Shown piece after piece: positions 1 to 7,880 of a stretch of 25,273 nt of DNA; the stretch's first letter is position 1; every line of letters begins with the position of its first letter. Below the pieces are notes generated by a model. It did no database searches, had not been told where the DNA came from, and saw only the letters and a program-made list of their open reading frames with translations. Made by a program: the position numbers and the translations under genes. Source of the DNA: Actinomycetes bacterium (GTDB lineage: Bacteria; Actinomycetota; Coriobacteriia; Coriobacteriales; Eggerthellaceae); the NCBI GenBank assembly GCA_023403475.1, contig JAEYEL010000031.1, positions 1-25,273 of the forward strand. Direction: 5' to 3'.

Positions 1-1
1 C

Positions 2-118
2 GAGAAGAAGGGGTGGAGCGAGACGAAGGTGGTCGTGCGCTTCTGGATAGTCTCGGGCGTTCTTGCTGCCTGCGGCTTTTCCCTGTACTTCGCGGAGTCT
101 TTGATGGCGGTGGCCTAG
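2..118 (+). CDS. mraY: MraY, phospho-MurNAc-pentapeptide transferase (C-terminal end only)
   Basis: Only the last 38 codons are present; the gene begins before the window. The frame opens with EKKGWSETKVVVRFWIV, which matches the conserved C-terminal end of MraY (the EKKGW-E-KVV-RFW block before the last membrane helix). It continues with a hydrophobic stretch and stops at 116-118. MraY is the integral membrane enzyme that transfers phospho-MurNAc-pentapeptide from UDP to undecaprenyl phosphate to give lipid I. The stop codon lies one base before the murD ATG, as expected in a division/cell-wall cluster. The call rests on this short match plus the gene order mraY-murD-ftsW. Confidence 0.87.
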   Translation, partial: EKKGWSETKVVVRFWIVSGVLAACGFSLYFAESLMAVA

Positions 119-119
119 C

Positions 120-1883
120 ATGGGAAACACGGCGAAAAACATCGAGTTTCTGGAAGGGCGCAAACGTGCGCCAAAGCAGTTGGGTCGGGTGCTCGTTTTA
201 GGTTTGGGGAAAAGCGGGCGGGCTGCCGTCGCCTACCTCGAACCGCTTCTGGGCGGGCGCGTCTGCGCGCTTTCCGTAGCGGCCGGCGCATCGAGCGCTG
301 CGGACAAGGAGACGCTTTCGTATGCAGAAGAGATGCGCGAACGCGGCGTGCGCGTGGAGTTCGACCACGAAACCATAGAGGAAACCTACGATGTGTGCGT
401 GGCAAGCCCCGGCATCTCCCAGTTCTCGCCGTTCTACGAAAGCGCGGCCCAGGCGTGCGCGGAAGTGATAAGCGAAATCGAGTTCGCTTGGCGTGAGAGC
501 GCGGCGGACGCTCGCTGGGTCGCCGTTACCGGCACGAACGGCAAGACCACCACGGCGTCTCTTGCGGCGCACCTTTTGCGGGCGGCGGGCGTGAACGCAC
601 GTGCGGTGGGCAACATAGGCGATACGTGCATAGAGGCCGTTGCGGCCGGAAACACCGACGTCTACGTTGCGGAAACCTCGTCGTACCAGCTTGCCTCTAC
701 GCGCAACTTCGCGCCCGATGTGGCCGTGCTCTTGAACATTACGCCCGATCATCTGGCTTGGCACAAAAGCCACGAGGCCTACGTTGCCGCCAAGCTCAAG
801 GTTCTTGCGAACCTTGGGAACACGCAAGGCTCGCTGGCCGTGCTCGACGCCACGAACGATACGGTGCGAAAAACCGTGCGGAAGCTACGGGCGCTTTCGC
901 CCGAAGAGCGCGGCTTTTCCTATGTGCCCCTGGGAACTGCGGCGGGCTTGGGCGAAAGCATGAGGGAGCGTTGTGGCGCCGAGGCGGCCGCCTACGTGCG
1001 CGAGGGTTTTTTGCATGTGGAGCTTGCCGGGAAAGACCACAACGCAGGCGCCGTCTCGACGCTTCAGATAAAAGGCCCCCACAACGTGGCGAACGCCCTT
1101 GCCGCCGCAACGTGCGCGGTGGCGCTCGGCGCAGCCGATGAGGCCGTGCGCAAAGGCCTTGCGAGCTTTAAGCCCCTTGAGCACCGCATCGAACCGTGCG
1201 GCAGCGTAGGCGGCGTTGCCTGCTACAACGATTCGAAGGCCACGAACGTGGATGCCGCGCTCGTGGCGCTCGCGTCGTTTTCGCCTGGAAGCATCGTCGC
1301 TCTTTTCGGCGGTCGCGACAAGGGCACCGACCTTGCGCCCTTGGCGAAGCGCGCGAAGGAGACCTGCAGGGCCGTCGTCCTTTTCGGCGAATCCCGCCCT
1401 CGCTTCGCCGAGGCGTTTTCAGGCATTGCCGAGTTGGCGGATTCCCAGGTCGGGGAAGAGCTTGACGAGGGCGGCTTTGCGAGTGCTTTGCGGTTGGAAT
1501 CGGGGAACTTCCAGACGGGGGAAGGCTTTGGCGGTGCCCACAAAGCGAGTTCCGCACGAGCCGAAAGCGCCAGTGGCGCTTTCGTGCGAGCAGGACTGTC
1601 TGAGCGACTGGGCATTGCCAAAGCCTTCCCCGGCAACAACGACTTCCAAGTCGTTCTTGCGGATCGCTTGGAAGATGCCCTCGATGCCGCCCTTGCCATA
1701 GCCTGCCCGAAAGACGCGATTCTGCTTTCCCCCGCATGCGCCTCGTTCGACGAGTTCACCTGCTTCGAAGAGCGCGGTCGCGTTTTCAAAGACCTTGTGG
1801 CGAAGCGCGCCGCCCGCGCCGACTGCGCCGAGAAGACCGCTTCTGCCGAGCAGCCCGCTGCGGCGAAGCCCGCCGGAAACTAG
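120..1883 (+). CDS. murD: MurD, UDP-N-acetylmuramoylalanine--D-glutamate ligase, with a large internal insertion
   Basis: This cytoplasmic Mur ligase adds D-Glu to UDP-MurNAc-L-Ala using ATP. Visible motifs are the N-terminal nucleotide-binding loop (LGLGKSG, near residues 28-34), the ATP P-loop GTNGKTTT (138-145), ETSSYQL, NITPDHL-WH, GPHN-ANALAA, LEHRIE, NDSKATN, GGRDKG, and the C-terminal LLSPACASFDEF block. At 587 residues it is much longer than the usual 430-480. Most of the excess lies between FGESRPRFAEAF (about 424-433) and VVLADRLEDAL (about 511), where other MurDs have roughly ten residues. Residues 467-504 of that stretch are encoded by a long palindrome (see 1518-1631). A further Ala/Lys-rich tail of about 25 residues follows the catalytic domains. 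The ATG is one base after the mraY stop, suggesting coupling. All catalytic motifs are present, so the enzyme is probably functional. Confidence 0.96.
   Translation: MGNTAKNIEFLEGRKRAPKQLGRVLVLGLGKSGRAAVAYLEPLLGGRVCALSVAAGASSAADKETLSYAEEMRERGVRVEFDHETIEETYDVCVASPGISQFSPFYESAAQACAEVISEIEFAWRESAADARWVAVTGTNGKTTTASLAAHLLRAAGVNARAVGNIGDTCIEAVAAGNTDVYVAETSSYQLASTRNFAPDVAVLLNITPDHLAWHKSHEAYVAAKLKVLANLGNTQGSLAVLDATNDTVRKTVRKLRALSPEERGFSYVPLGTAAGLGESMRERCGAEAAAYVREGFLHVELAGKDHNAGAVSTLQIKGPHNVANALAAATCAVALGAADEAVRKGLASFKPLEHRIEPCGSVGGVACYNDSKATNVDAALVALASFSPGSIVALFGGRDKGTDLAPLAKRAKETCRAVVLFGESRPRFAEAFSGIAELADSQVGEELDEGGFASALRLESGNFQTGEGFGGAHKASSARAESASGAFVRAGLSERLGIAKAFPGNNDFQVVLADRLEDALDAALAIACPKDAILLSPACASFDEFTCFEERGRVFKDLVAKRAARADCAEKTASAEQPAAAKPAGN
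1518..1631. repeat. 114-bp imperfect palindrome read in frame within murD
   Basis: The arms 1518-1540 and 1609-1631 are inverted copies of 23 nt. The only two differences (1533/1616 and 1534/1615) would form G-U pairs in RNA, so the transcript can form an unbroken 23-bp helix. Inside it, 1562-1571 and 1575-1584 form a perfect 10-bp stem around a 3-nt loop, and 1553-1556 pairs with 1585-1588 across a 5-nt bulge. The remaining inner sequence is partly alignable to its own reverse complement. The first arm starts on a codon boundary and the frame stays open throughout. The stretch lies in the part of MurD that has no counterpart in normal-length MurD. A separate 8-bp palindrome with a 2-nt loop follows at 1638-1655. 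In-frame palindromic elements are known from Rickettsia; kinship to those is inference. Confidence 0.85.
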
Positions 1884-1892
1884 GCGCCGCCC

Positions 1893-3110
1893 ATGAACCG
1901 CGCGAGCGCGAATGGAAAACGACAGATGCCGGCAAGCATAGCGGCGCCAAGGCTCGTGCTTTTGCTCTGCGTGCTCGCGCTTCTACTCATAGGCTTCGTC
2001 ATGGTGTATTCCGCATCGTCCATCAAGGCCATCAGCGAAGGCAAAAGCGCCGCTCATTTCCTTGCCAACCAGATTCTGTATTCGGGTGCGGGCGTTCTTG
2101 CGGCGCTCGTCTTGTGGAAGCTCATACCCCTTAAGGTGTGGAAAGGGCCGCTGCTCTGGGTTGTTTTGGCTTTTGCAGTGCTTCTGCTGGGCGCAACCGC
2201 GCTCGTGGGCGACGAGCTTAACGGTGCGAAGCGCTGGCTTCCCATCACTACGTCCATCGGGATACAGCCTTCCGAGTTCGCGAAAGTCGCCTTCATCCTG
2301 GCCGCTGCGCGCATCGTGTCGGATATGCGCGAGGGCAGATCGGACTGGAAGGCTCTTTCGGTGGAAATCGCTCTTGTGGTGGTACCGCTTCTGGGTTTGG
2401 TGTTCAAGGCCCAGTCCGACTTGGGAACGACGCTTATCTGCGTGGTCGGCATCTTGGCGGTCATGTGGTTTGGCGAGGTTCCCTTGCGCGTCATACTGGG
2501 CATCATAGCTGTGGGGGCGCTCTTCGCCTTCTTAGCCATCGTGTTTTCCGATTACCGGTCCGGTCGCTTCGTGTTCCTCGACCCGTGGAACGACGGCCAA
2601 GGCGGTTACGGCGACGGATACCAGATAATCCGCTCGTACTACGCCTTCGCCGAAGGGGGCCTGTTCGGCGTGGGGCTGGGCAATTCCCATGAGAAGTATT
2701 TGTACCTTTTCGCGTCGGAAAGCGACTTCATCTTCGCCATCATCGGCGAGGAGCTTGGTCTTCTGGGTGCCCTTGCCATCATCGCCCTGTTCCTCGTGTT
2801 CCTTTACGCCGGGGTGCGCATCGCACGCGTTGCGGCGGGGGATTTCGGCGCCATGGTGGCGGGCGGCTTCACGGTAGCCATCGTGTTTCAGGCGTTCCTC
2901 AACATAGGAAGTACCATAGGGGCTTTGCCCACCACGGGAAAGCCGTTGCCGTTCGTGTCTTCGGGCGGCTCTTCCATGATAGCCACGTTCATGATGGTGG
3001 GCCTTATCTTGGCGGTCGCGCAGGAGGCGGCCCGAACGGACGTGTACCGTGAGCGCAGGGAAAACCTGCGGGTCGTGCATGCCGATGCGGGTGCGAGAAA
3101 CAGGAGGTAG
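1893..3110 (+). CDS. ftsW: FtsW, septal peptidoglycan glycosyltransferase (SEDS family)
   Basis: SEDS-family polytopic membrane protein, 405 residues with about ten hydrophobic segments. It polymerises lipid II at the septum together with a class B penicillin-binding protein. Visible SEDS signatures are GAKRWLP with IQPSEFAK, QSDLGTT, a periplasmic YQIIRSYYAFAEGGLFGVGLG loop region, ESDFIFAIIGEELG, and the C-terminal GKPLPFVSSGGSS. The FAIIGEELG form and the position between murD and murG favour FtsW over RodA. The ATG at 1893 is 9 nt after the murD stop and has no strong Shine-Dalgarno sequence. An in-frame ATG at 1926 (MPASIAAP) sits just before the first membrane segment and is a real alternative. 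The stop overlaps the ribosome-binding region of murG. Confidence 0.95.
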   Translation: MNRASANGKRQMPASIAAPRLVLLLCVLALLLIGFVMVYSASSIKAISEGKSAAHFLANQILYSGAGVLAALVLWKLIPLKVWKGPLLWVVLAFAVLLLGATALVGDELNGAKRWLPITTSIGIQPSEFAKVAFILAAARIVSDMREGRSDWKALSVEIALVVVPLLGLVFKAQSDLGTTLICVVGILAVMWFGEVPLRVILGIIAVGALFAFLAIVFSDYRSGRFVFLDPWNDGQGGYGDGYQIIRSYYAFAEGGLFGVGLGNSHEKYLYLFASESDFIFAIIGEELGLLGALAIIALFLVFLYAGVRIARVAAGDFGAMVAGGFTVAIVFQAFLNIGSTIGALPTTGKPLPFVSSGGSSMIATFMMVGLILAVAQEAARTDVYRERRENLRVVHADAGARNRR

Positions 3111-3114
3111 GCAT

Positions 3115-4209
3115 ATGCTGGTAGTGCTATCGGGCGGAGGCACGGCGGGTCACGTCAATCCCGCGCTGGCTTGTGCGGAAGTTCTTGAAAAACGCGGTTG
3201 CGATGTGCGCTTTGCAGGATGCCCGAACGGTGTCGAGGCGCGTTTGGCGCCGCAGGCAGGGCTTTCGTTCCAGCCGTTTTCGGCGGCGGGCTTCAACAGA
3301 TCCCACCCGCTTTCCCTTGTCAAGGCCCTCGTCAAGATACAGAAGAGCACCAAGGCGGCGAAAAGATGGTTTCGCGAAGTGAAGCCCGACGTCGTGGTGG
3401 GTTTCGGCGGATACGTTTCCATTCCCGTGGCGCGCGCTGCCGAAGCGTGCGACATTCCGGTGGTGGTGCATGAGCAGAACTCGGTCATGGGCATGGCGAA
3501 CAAATATCTGGCGAAGCGGGCGCGTGCCGTATGCCTCACCTATCCGCACACCGCAGACGGCATGCCCTTTGCCGACCGCGCGCGGTGCACAGGCAACCCG
3601 GTGCGCGCGTCGGTGCTGGCCGCCACGCGCGCCGAGGGGCGCGCTATGCTGGGCATTCCCGAAGACGCCGTCGTGCTGCTCGTGTTCGGCGGAAGCTTGG
3701 GTGCGCGGCGCATCAACGAGGGCGTCGCCGCGCTCAAAGAAAGGCTTCTGGCCGTTCCCTGTCTGTACGTGGTGCACATCACCGGCCCAAAAGAGCTTGA
3801 AAGCGTGCAGCGCTCGCTCGCGCTGACGCCGGAAGAGGAGAAGCGATGGCTTGTCATGGGATACCAGGACCGCATGGGCGAGACCATGGCCGCCGCCGAC
3901 GCGGTGGTTTCCCGCGCGGGCGCCACCTCGCTTGCCGAAATATCGGCCCTGGCCCTTCCGGCGCTGCTCGTTCCGTTTCCCTTCGCCACCGAAGACCACC
4001 AGACGAAAAACGCGCAAGCGTACGTGCAGGCGGGTTGCGCGTCCATGATTCCCGACGATCAGGTGGGCACGCCGGAATTCCAAAGGCTCGTGCTTTCCCT
4101 TGTTGAAGACGCCGGCATGCGCGAGCGCATGAGCGCTGCCGCAAAGGCGCAGAAGACGGCAAGCGCGGCGCGCATATTGGCAGATGTTGTGATGGAGGCG
4201 GCTCGCTAG
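3115..4209 (+). CDS. murG: MurG, UDP-GlcNAc:lipid I N-acetylglucosaminyltransferase
   Basis: This GT-B fold, membrane-associated glycosyltransferase (family 28) turns lipid I into lipid II on the inner face of the membrane. Visible motifs are GGGTAGHVNPA at residues 7-17, VVGFGGYVSIPVARAA, VVVHEQNSVMGMANK, GNPVR, FGGSLGARRIN, and the donor-binding ATSLAEISALALPALLVPFPFA with the DHQT-NA block. It has 364 residues, normal for the family. The ATG at 3115 was chosen because AGGAGG at 3102-3107 sits 7 nt upstream, inside the last codons of ftsW. Longer in-frame extensions would reach back into ftsW coding sequence. It is followed by the 132-nt murG-murC gap that contains an octamer repeat. Confidence 0.97.
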   Translation: MLVVLSGGGTAGHVNPALACAEVLEKRGCDVRFAGCPNGVEARLAPQAGLSFQPFSAAGFNRSHPLSLVKALVKIQKSTKAAKRWFREVKPDVVVGFGGYVSIPVARAAEACDIPVVVHEQNSVMGMANKYLAKRARAVCLTYPHTADGMPFADRARCTGNPVRASVLAATRAEGRAMLGIPEDAVVLLVFGGSLGARRINEGVAALKERLLAVPCLYVVHITGPKELESVQRSLALTPEEEKRWLVMGYQDRMGETMAAADAVVSRAGATSLAEISALALPALLVPFPFATEDHQTKNAQAYVQAGCASMIPDDQVGTPEFQRLVLSLVEDAGMRERMSAAAKAQKTASAARILADVVMEAAR

Positions 4210-4265
4210 CATGCGCATGCACTACAATGGACGGATGCCCTTGCAAGAGGGTGTTGCGAGGGAGA

Positions 4266-4297
4266 TATCTTGACATCTTGATATCTTGATATCTTGA
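4266..4297. repeat. 8-nt tandem repeat (4 copies) in the murG-murC gap
   Basis: Four head-to-tail octamers lie here: TATCTTGA at 4266-4273, CATCTTGA at 4274-4281, then TATCTTGA at 4282-4289 and 4290-4297. The block is AT-rich against the surrounding GC-rich sequence. It lies between the murG stop and the murC ATG at 4342, inside the likely murC leader. The first junction creates the hexamer TTGACA (4271-4276), identical to a sigma-70 -35 consensus, but no convincing -10 sits 16-18 nt downstream. Simple repeats of this kind can change copy number by slippage; an effect on murC expression is only a possibility. Confidence 0.9.
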
Positions 4298-4341
4298 GGC
4301 AGGGTCGCGCACGGCTCTGCGATGCGAGAGGCTTTGACGAA

Positions 4342-5787
4342 ATGACTGCAAACGACACCGGAAACATACAACTGCATTTCATCGGCGCAGGTGGCGTCGG
4401 CATGAGCGGCATAGCGCGCGTCGCTGCAGATCAGGGCATGACCGTAACCGGATCCGACATTCGCGACAGCCGCTATACCCAGCAGCTGAGGGAATCGGGC
4501 ATCCCGGTTTTCATCGGCCATGATCCGAAAAACATTCCTGCGGGAAACCCCATCGTGGTCGTTTCCACCGCCATTCTTCCGAACAATCCCGAGCTTGCGG
4601 CGGCTTACGAGCGCGGGCTTGCCGTGTGGCACCGCGCGAAGATGCTCGCGCGTTTGGGGCAAGGGCTTGACACGCTGGCCGTTGCGGGCACGCATGGCAA
4701 GACCACCACGTCGGCCATGCTGGCCAGCACGCTCGACGCCATGGGGAAAGACCCCACGTTCCTCATAGGCGGCATCGTTCGGGCTTACGGCACGAACGCC
4801 CATTCGGGCACGGGAAACGCCTATGTGGTGGAAGCCGACGAAAGCGACAAGTCGTTCACCTACCTTTCCCCGAAGGCGGTGCTTGTAACCAACATAGAGG
4901 CCGACCATCTTGACCATTACCACGACTTGGACGAGATATACGGCAAGTTCAAAGAGTTCATAGGGTCGGTTCCCGCAGACGGAGCCGTCGTGGTGTGCGC
5001 CGACGACGAGGCGCTTGTGCGCTTGGCGCGCTCTTGCGGCCGCGCGGTGCGCACCTATGGGTTTTCGCCCGAAGCCGACGTGCGCGTGGAATCGTGGGAG
5101 CCGCGCGGCGTGGGCAGCGCGTTTACGCTTTCCATGCCCGACGGAAGCGTGGTCGAAGGCTCCATCAAGCAGAATCCGGGCGCCCACAACGCGTTGAACG
5201 GGGCGGGCGTCATCGCCTTGCTGGACCTGCTCGGCTACGACGCGCAGGCCGCCGCGCGCGCCCTTGCCAGGTTCGCGGGCGTGCGCAGGCGCTTCGACTT
5301 GGTGGGCGAGGCCTTCGGCGTCACCGTGGTGGACGACTACGCGCATCATCCCACCGAGATAGCGGCCACTATCGCTGCGGCGAGAAAACTCGATTTCAAG
5401 CGTGTGCGTGTGCTGTTCCAGCCGCATCGCTACTCGCGTGCCCCGTTGTTCACCGAGGTGCTGAAAGACGAATTCGGAAGCGCCTTTGACCAGGCGGACG
5501 CGGTGGCGTTCATGGACGTGTACCCTGCGGGCGAGACGCCGGTTCCAGGCGTTTCGGGCAAGACGTTCCTCGCTCCGGTGCTCGAACACGCCGGGCATCC
5601 TCCTGCGGAATACATTGCGCGCCGCGCCGACGTGGTTTCGCGCCTTGCGGACGCGTCGTGTCCCGGCGACTTGATTCTCACCATGGGTGCAGGCGATGTG
5701 ACGGCCATAGGGCCTCAGCTCATCGATGCCCTTCGCGTGCGCGAAGCGGAACCCGGCGACGGGGAAGCGGGTGTGAGCGCCTCATGA
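4342..5787 (+). CDS. murC: MurC, UDP-N-acetylmuramate--L-alanine ligase
   Basis: Cytoplasmic Mur ligase that adds the first stem-peptide residue (L-Ala) to UDP-MurNAc with ATP. Visible motifs are the N-terminal GAGGVGMSGIA (residues 15-25), the P-loop GTHGKTTT (116-123), VVEADESDKSF, TNIEADHLDHY, GAHNALNG, the RRFD block, DDYAHHPTEI, FQPHRYSR, and a C-terminal ILTMGAGDV. It has 481 residues, close to the family norm. The ATG at 4342 was chosen over in-frame TTG codons in the upstream octamer repeat, because it starts just before the conserved fold and has a purine-rich GAGAGG around 4326-4331. The stop overlaps the murB start (ATGA), so the two are probably translationally coupled. Confidence 0.97.
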   Translation: MTANDTGNIQLHFIGAGGVGMSGIARVAADQGMTVTGSDIRDSRYTQQLRESGIPVFIGHDPKNIPAGNPIVVVSTAILPNNPELAAAYERGLAVWHRAKMLARLGQGLDTLAVAGTHGKTTTSAMLASTLDAMGKDPTFLIGGIVRAYGTNAHSGTGNAYVVEADESDKSFTYLSPKAVLVTNIEADHLDHYHDLDEIYGKFKEFIGSVPADGAVVVCADDEALVRLARSCGRAVRTYGFSPEADVRVESWEPRGVGSAFTLSMPDGSVVEGSIKQNPGAHNALNGAGVIALLDLLGYDAQAAARALARFAGVRRRFDLVGEAFGVTVVDDYAHHPTEIAATIAAARKLDFKRVRVLFQPHRYSRAPLFTEVLKDEFGSAFDQADAVAFMDVYPAGETPVPGVSGKTFLAPVLEHAGHPPAEYIARRADVVSRLADASCPGDLILTMGAGDVTAIGPQLIDALRVREAEPGDGEAGVSAS

Positions 5788-6710
5788 CGGCACGCCACGC
5801 ATCCCCCCTCGAAGCGCTGCTCGTGGACGGCTCCTTTGACGGCGACGTCTATCCGAACGAGCCTTTGTCTCGCCATACGACTTACCGCATAGGCGGGCCT
5901 GCGCGTTTCTACGTGCAGGTGAATTCCATGCGCGCGCTCGTGCGCCTTACAGATGCATGCGAATCCGCCGATACCCCCTGGATCGTTGTGGGCAGGGGAA
6001 GCAACCTGCTTGTTTCCGACGAAGGATATGCGGGCGTGGTCGTGAAGCTGGGCCGCGATTTCCGCACGTGCCGCTTCGACGAGGCGGTAAGCCGCTTCTG
6101 CGCAGGGGCGGGCGTGGCTCTTTCCTCGGTGGTGCAGGAGGCGTTCCATCGCTCTCTTGCCGGTTTGGAGTTCGCTGTGGGCACGCCGGGCACGCTCGGC
6201 GGCGCCCTGCGTATGAACGCGGGCTCGCGCACCGAATGGCTCGGCTCGCGCGTGGCGAGCGTCACCACGTTCTCCCCTCGCGAGGGTTTGCGGCGCCGCT
6301 TGGGGTCGGAAGTGGAATGGGGGTATCGAACCACGTCGTTGCGACCCGATGAGGTGGTGCTCGAATGCGAGCTTGCGGTGGAGGCGGCAGATCCGTTCTT
6401 CATCCGCGGAAAAATGGAGGCGTCGCTTGCCCGCCGCAAGAAGACGCAGCCGCTCAACGAGCCGTCGTGCGGCAGCGTGTTCAGAAACCCCGAAGGCGCA
6501 TCGGCCGGCGAGCTTATCGAGCGCGTCGGCCTGAAGGGAAAGCGTGTGGGCGGCGCTCAGATTTCTACAGTGCACGCTAACTTTATAGTGAACAAGGGCA
6601 AAGCCACAGCGCGCGACGTTCGTGCGCTTATCGAGCTTGCCCAAAGCAAGGTGTTTGAGGAATATGGCATCGAGCTATCGCCAGAAGTCAAGTTCATCGG
6701 GTTCGCGTAG
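5784..6710 (+). CDS. murB: MurB, UDP-N-acetylenolpyruvoylglucosamine reductase
   Basis: This FAD-dependent cytoplasmic reductase converts enolpyruvyl-UDP-GlcNAc to UDP-MurNAc with NADPH. Visible features are TTYRIGGPA near residues 32-40, the FAD-binding VVGRGSNLLVSDEG (68-81), GTPGTLGGALRMNAG, a YRTTSLR block, the catalytic-serine segment CGSVFRNP (Ser231), GLKG-RVGGAQIS-HANFIVN, and a C-terminal EV-FIG. At 308 residues it resembles the shorter MurB type of Bacillus and Staphylococcus rather than the longer E. coli type. The ATG at 5784 overlaps the murC stop by four bases. The end of the gene contains the likely ftsQ start. Confidence 0.96.
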   Translation: MTARHASPLEALLVDGSFDGDVYPNEPLSRHTTYRIGGPARFYVQVNSMRALVRLTDACESADTPWIVVGRGSNLLVSDEGYAGVVVKLGRDFRTCRFDEAVSRFCAGAGVALSSVVQEAFHRSLAGLEFAVGTPGTLGGALRMNAGSRTEWLGSRVASVTTFSPREGLRRRLGSEVEWGYRTTSLRPDEVVLECELAVEAADPFFIRGKMEASLARRKKTQPLNEPSCGSVFRNPEGASAGELIERVGLKGKRVGGAQISTVHANFIVNKGKATARDVRALIELAQSKVFEEYGIELSPEVKFIGFA

Positions 6711-7755
6711 GCCGTCCGTCCCGCGCACAGGCCGCGTTCCCGCCCGCACGCCTGTGCGCGGGCGCGGGCGGGTTGCGGGAGGGGCTTTTCGCGGGCAGGT
6801 TCCCATGCGGGTACCTCGCGGGCAGACTCCCAGGCAGGCACCTCGCGGTCAGGCTCCCATGCGGGCTTCCTCTCAGCGCGGTGTGCCCGGCATGCGCGCA
6901 TCCGGCTTGCCTGCCATGCCGCTCACATCCGTGCGCGTGGGAGATCTCGAGCGCGCCGCCCGCGCCGAGCGCGCCCGCAAAACCTACCGCCGCCATGCCG
7001 TTCGCGTCATCGCCGTCGTCGCCCTTATCGCATGCCTTGCGCTCGCGGGTGTCGTCGTGTACTTTTCTGACGCGTTTTCCATCGAAGACGTGCAGGTGGA
7101 GGGCGTAGAGCATCTGACGGCCGCCGAAATGGAGGCGCTTGCCAACGTTCCTTCGAACACCACGCTTCTGCGGGTCGATACCGGCGCCATCGAAAAGAAC
7201 CTCCTGCGCGACGCGTGGGTCAAAAGCGTTTCGGTGAACCGCGTGTTCCCGAGCACGCTGCAGATCGTCATAACCGAGCGCACCGTCGCCGCCGTGGTGG
7301 AAGTTCCCACGCAAAACGCCACGTCCACACAGCCTTGGGCCATCGCGTCGGACGGTATGTGGCTTATGGCCATTCCCAACCAAGACTCCGAGCTCGGCCA
7401 ATCTATCAGCCAGCGAATCTACGAAGACGCCGCTTCCGCGCTGCATATAACCGACGTGCCCTTTGGCACCGCGCCCGATGTGGGGACCTACTGCGCCGAC
7501 GGCAACGTGAACAACGCGCTTGCCATCGTGGCCGGCATGACCACAGAACTTGCCGGGCAAGTGGTGCAGGTGAAAGCTACCGATGCGGAATCGACCCTGC
7601 TCACGCTTGAAAACGGTGTGGAAATAGCTTTCGGTGCGGCCGAGAACATCCGCGATAAGGAACGCGTGTGCCTAAAGATTCTCGAAGAAAACCCCGGCAC
7701 CGTCGCCTACATCAACGTTCGCGTGGTGGACCGGCCCACGTGGAGGGCGCTCTAG
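6664..7755 (+). CDS. ftsQ: FtsQ/DivIB-type cell division protein (POTRA domain)
   Basis: Bitopic membrane protein of the divisome that links early and late division proteins. From this start the protein has 363 residues. Residues 1-110 are a cytoplasmic, very Arg/Pro/Gly-rich and probably disordered tail. Residues 112-133 form one membrane helix. A POTRA domain follows (FSIEDVQVEGVEHLTAAEM, with the R-FPSTLQIVITER strand typical of FtsQ). The tail includes three 9-residue repeats (RGQVPMRVP, RGQTPRQAP, RGQAPMRAS). The ATG at 6664 overlaps the end of murB by 47 nt and has GAGG only 3 nt upstream, so the exact start is uncertain; an in-frame GTG at 6622 is less likely. The position between murB and ftsZ supports the call. 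Confidence 0.88.
   Translation: MASSYRQKSSSSGSRRPSVPRTGRVPARTPVRGRGRVAGGAFRGQVPMRVPRGQTPRQAPRGQAPMRASSQRGVPGMRASGLPAMPLTSVRVGDLERAARAERARKTYRRHAVRVIAVVALIACLALAGVVVYFSDAFSIEDVQVEGVEHLTAAEMEALANVPSNTTLLRVDTGAIEKNLLRDAWVKSVSVNRVFPSTLQIVITERTVAAVVEVPTQNATSTQPWAIASDGMWLMAIPNQDSELGQSISQRIYEDAASALHITDVPFGTAPDVGTYCADGNVNNALAIVAGMTTELAGQVVQVKATDAESTLLTLENGVEIAFGAAENIRDKERVCLKILEENPGTVAYINVRVVDRPTWRAL
6790..6870 (+). repeat. 27-nt in-frame tandem repeat (3 copies) in ftsQ
   Basis: Three consecutive 27-nt units (6790-6816, 6817-6843, 6844-6870) each begin with CGCGGKCAG and continue with a CCC codon. They encode RGQxPxxxP-like nonapeptides in the cytoplasmic tail of FtsQ. The units differ at several positions, so the array is not perfect. 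The peptide is basic and proline-rich, as in a flexible or ligand-binding linker. Confidence 0.75.
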
Positions 7756-7772
7756 TTCAGCACCCGCGTGAC

Positions 7773-7840
7773 GAACCGACTCGTGCGGCGAACCGACTCG
7801 TGCGGCGAATCAACTTGTACGGCGAACCGACTCGTGCGGC
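7773..7840. repeat. 17-nt tandem repeat (4 copies) between ftsQ and ftsZ
   Basis: Units of consensus GAACCGACTCGTGCGGC occupy 7773-7789, 7790-7806, 7807-7823 and 7824-7840. Copies 1, 2 and 4 are identical; copy 3 differs at four positions (GAATCAACTTGTACGGC). The array is noncoding and lies 18 nt after the ftsQ stop, about 100 nt upstream of the predicted ftsZ promoter. I do not recognise it as a known element. The 17-nt period is not a multiple of three or of a helical turn. Confidence 0.92.
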
Positions 7841-7880
7841 AGGTGCTCTCGTTCGCTCTTGGCGCCGCTCATCCGTTACG

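Noticed and set aside
4222..5598. 458-codon open frame on the - strand opposite murC
   Set aside because: It is a shadow of high-GC coding sequence; murC on the + strand has all family motifs and no recognisable domain appears in the reverse frame.
7773..7840. CRISPR array
   Set aside because: The 17-nt units are directly adjacent with no spacers, and no cas genes are present.
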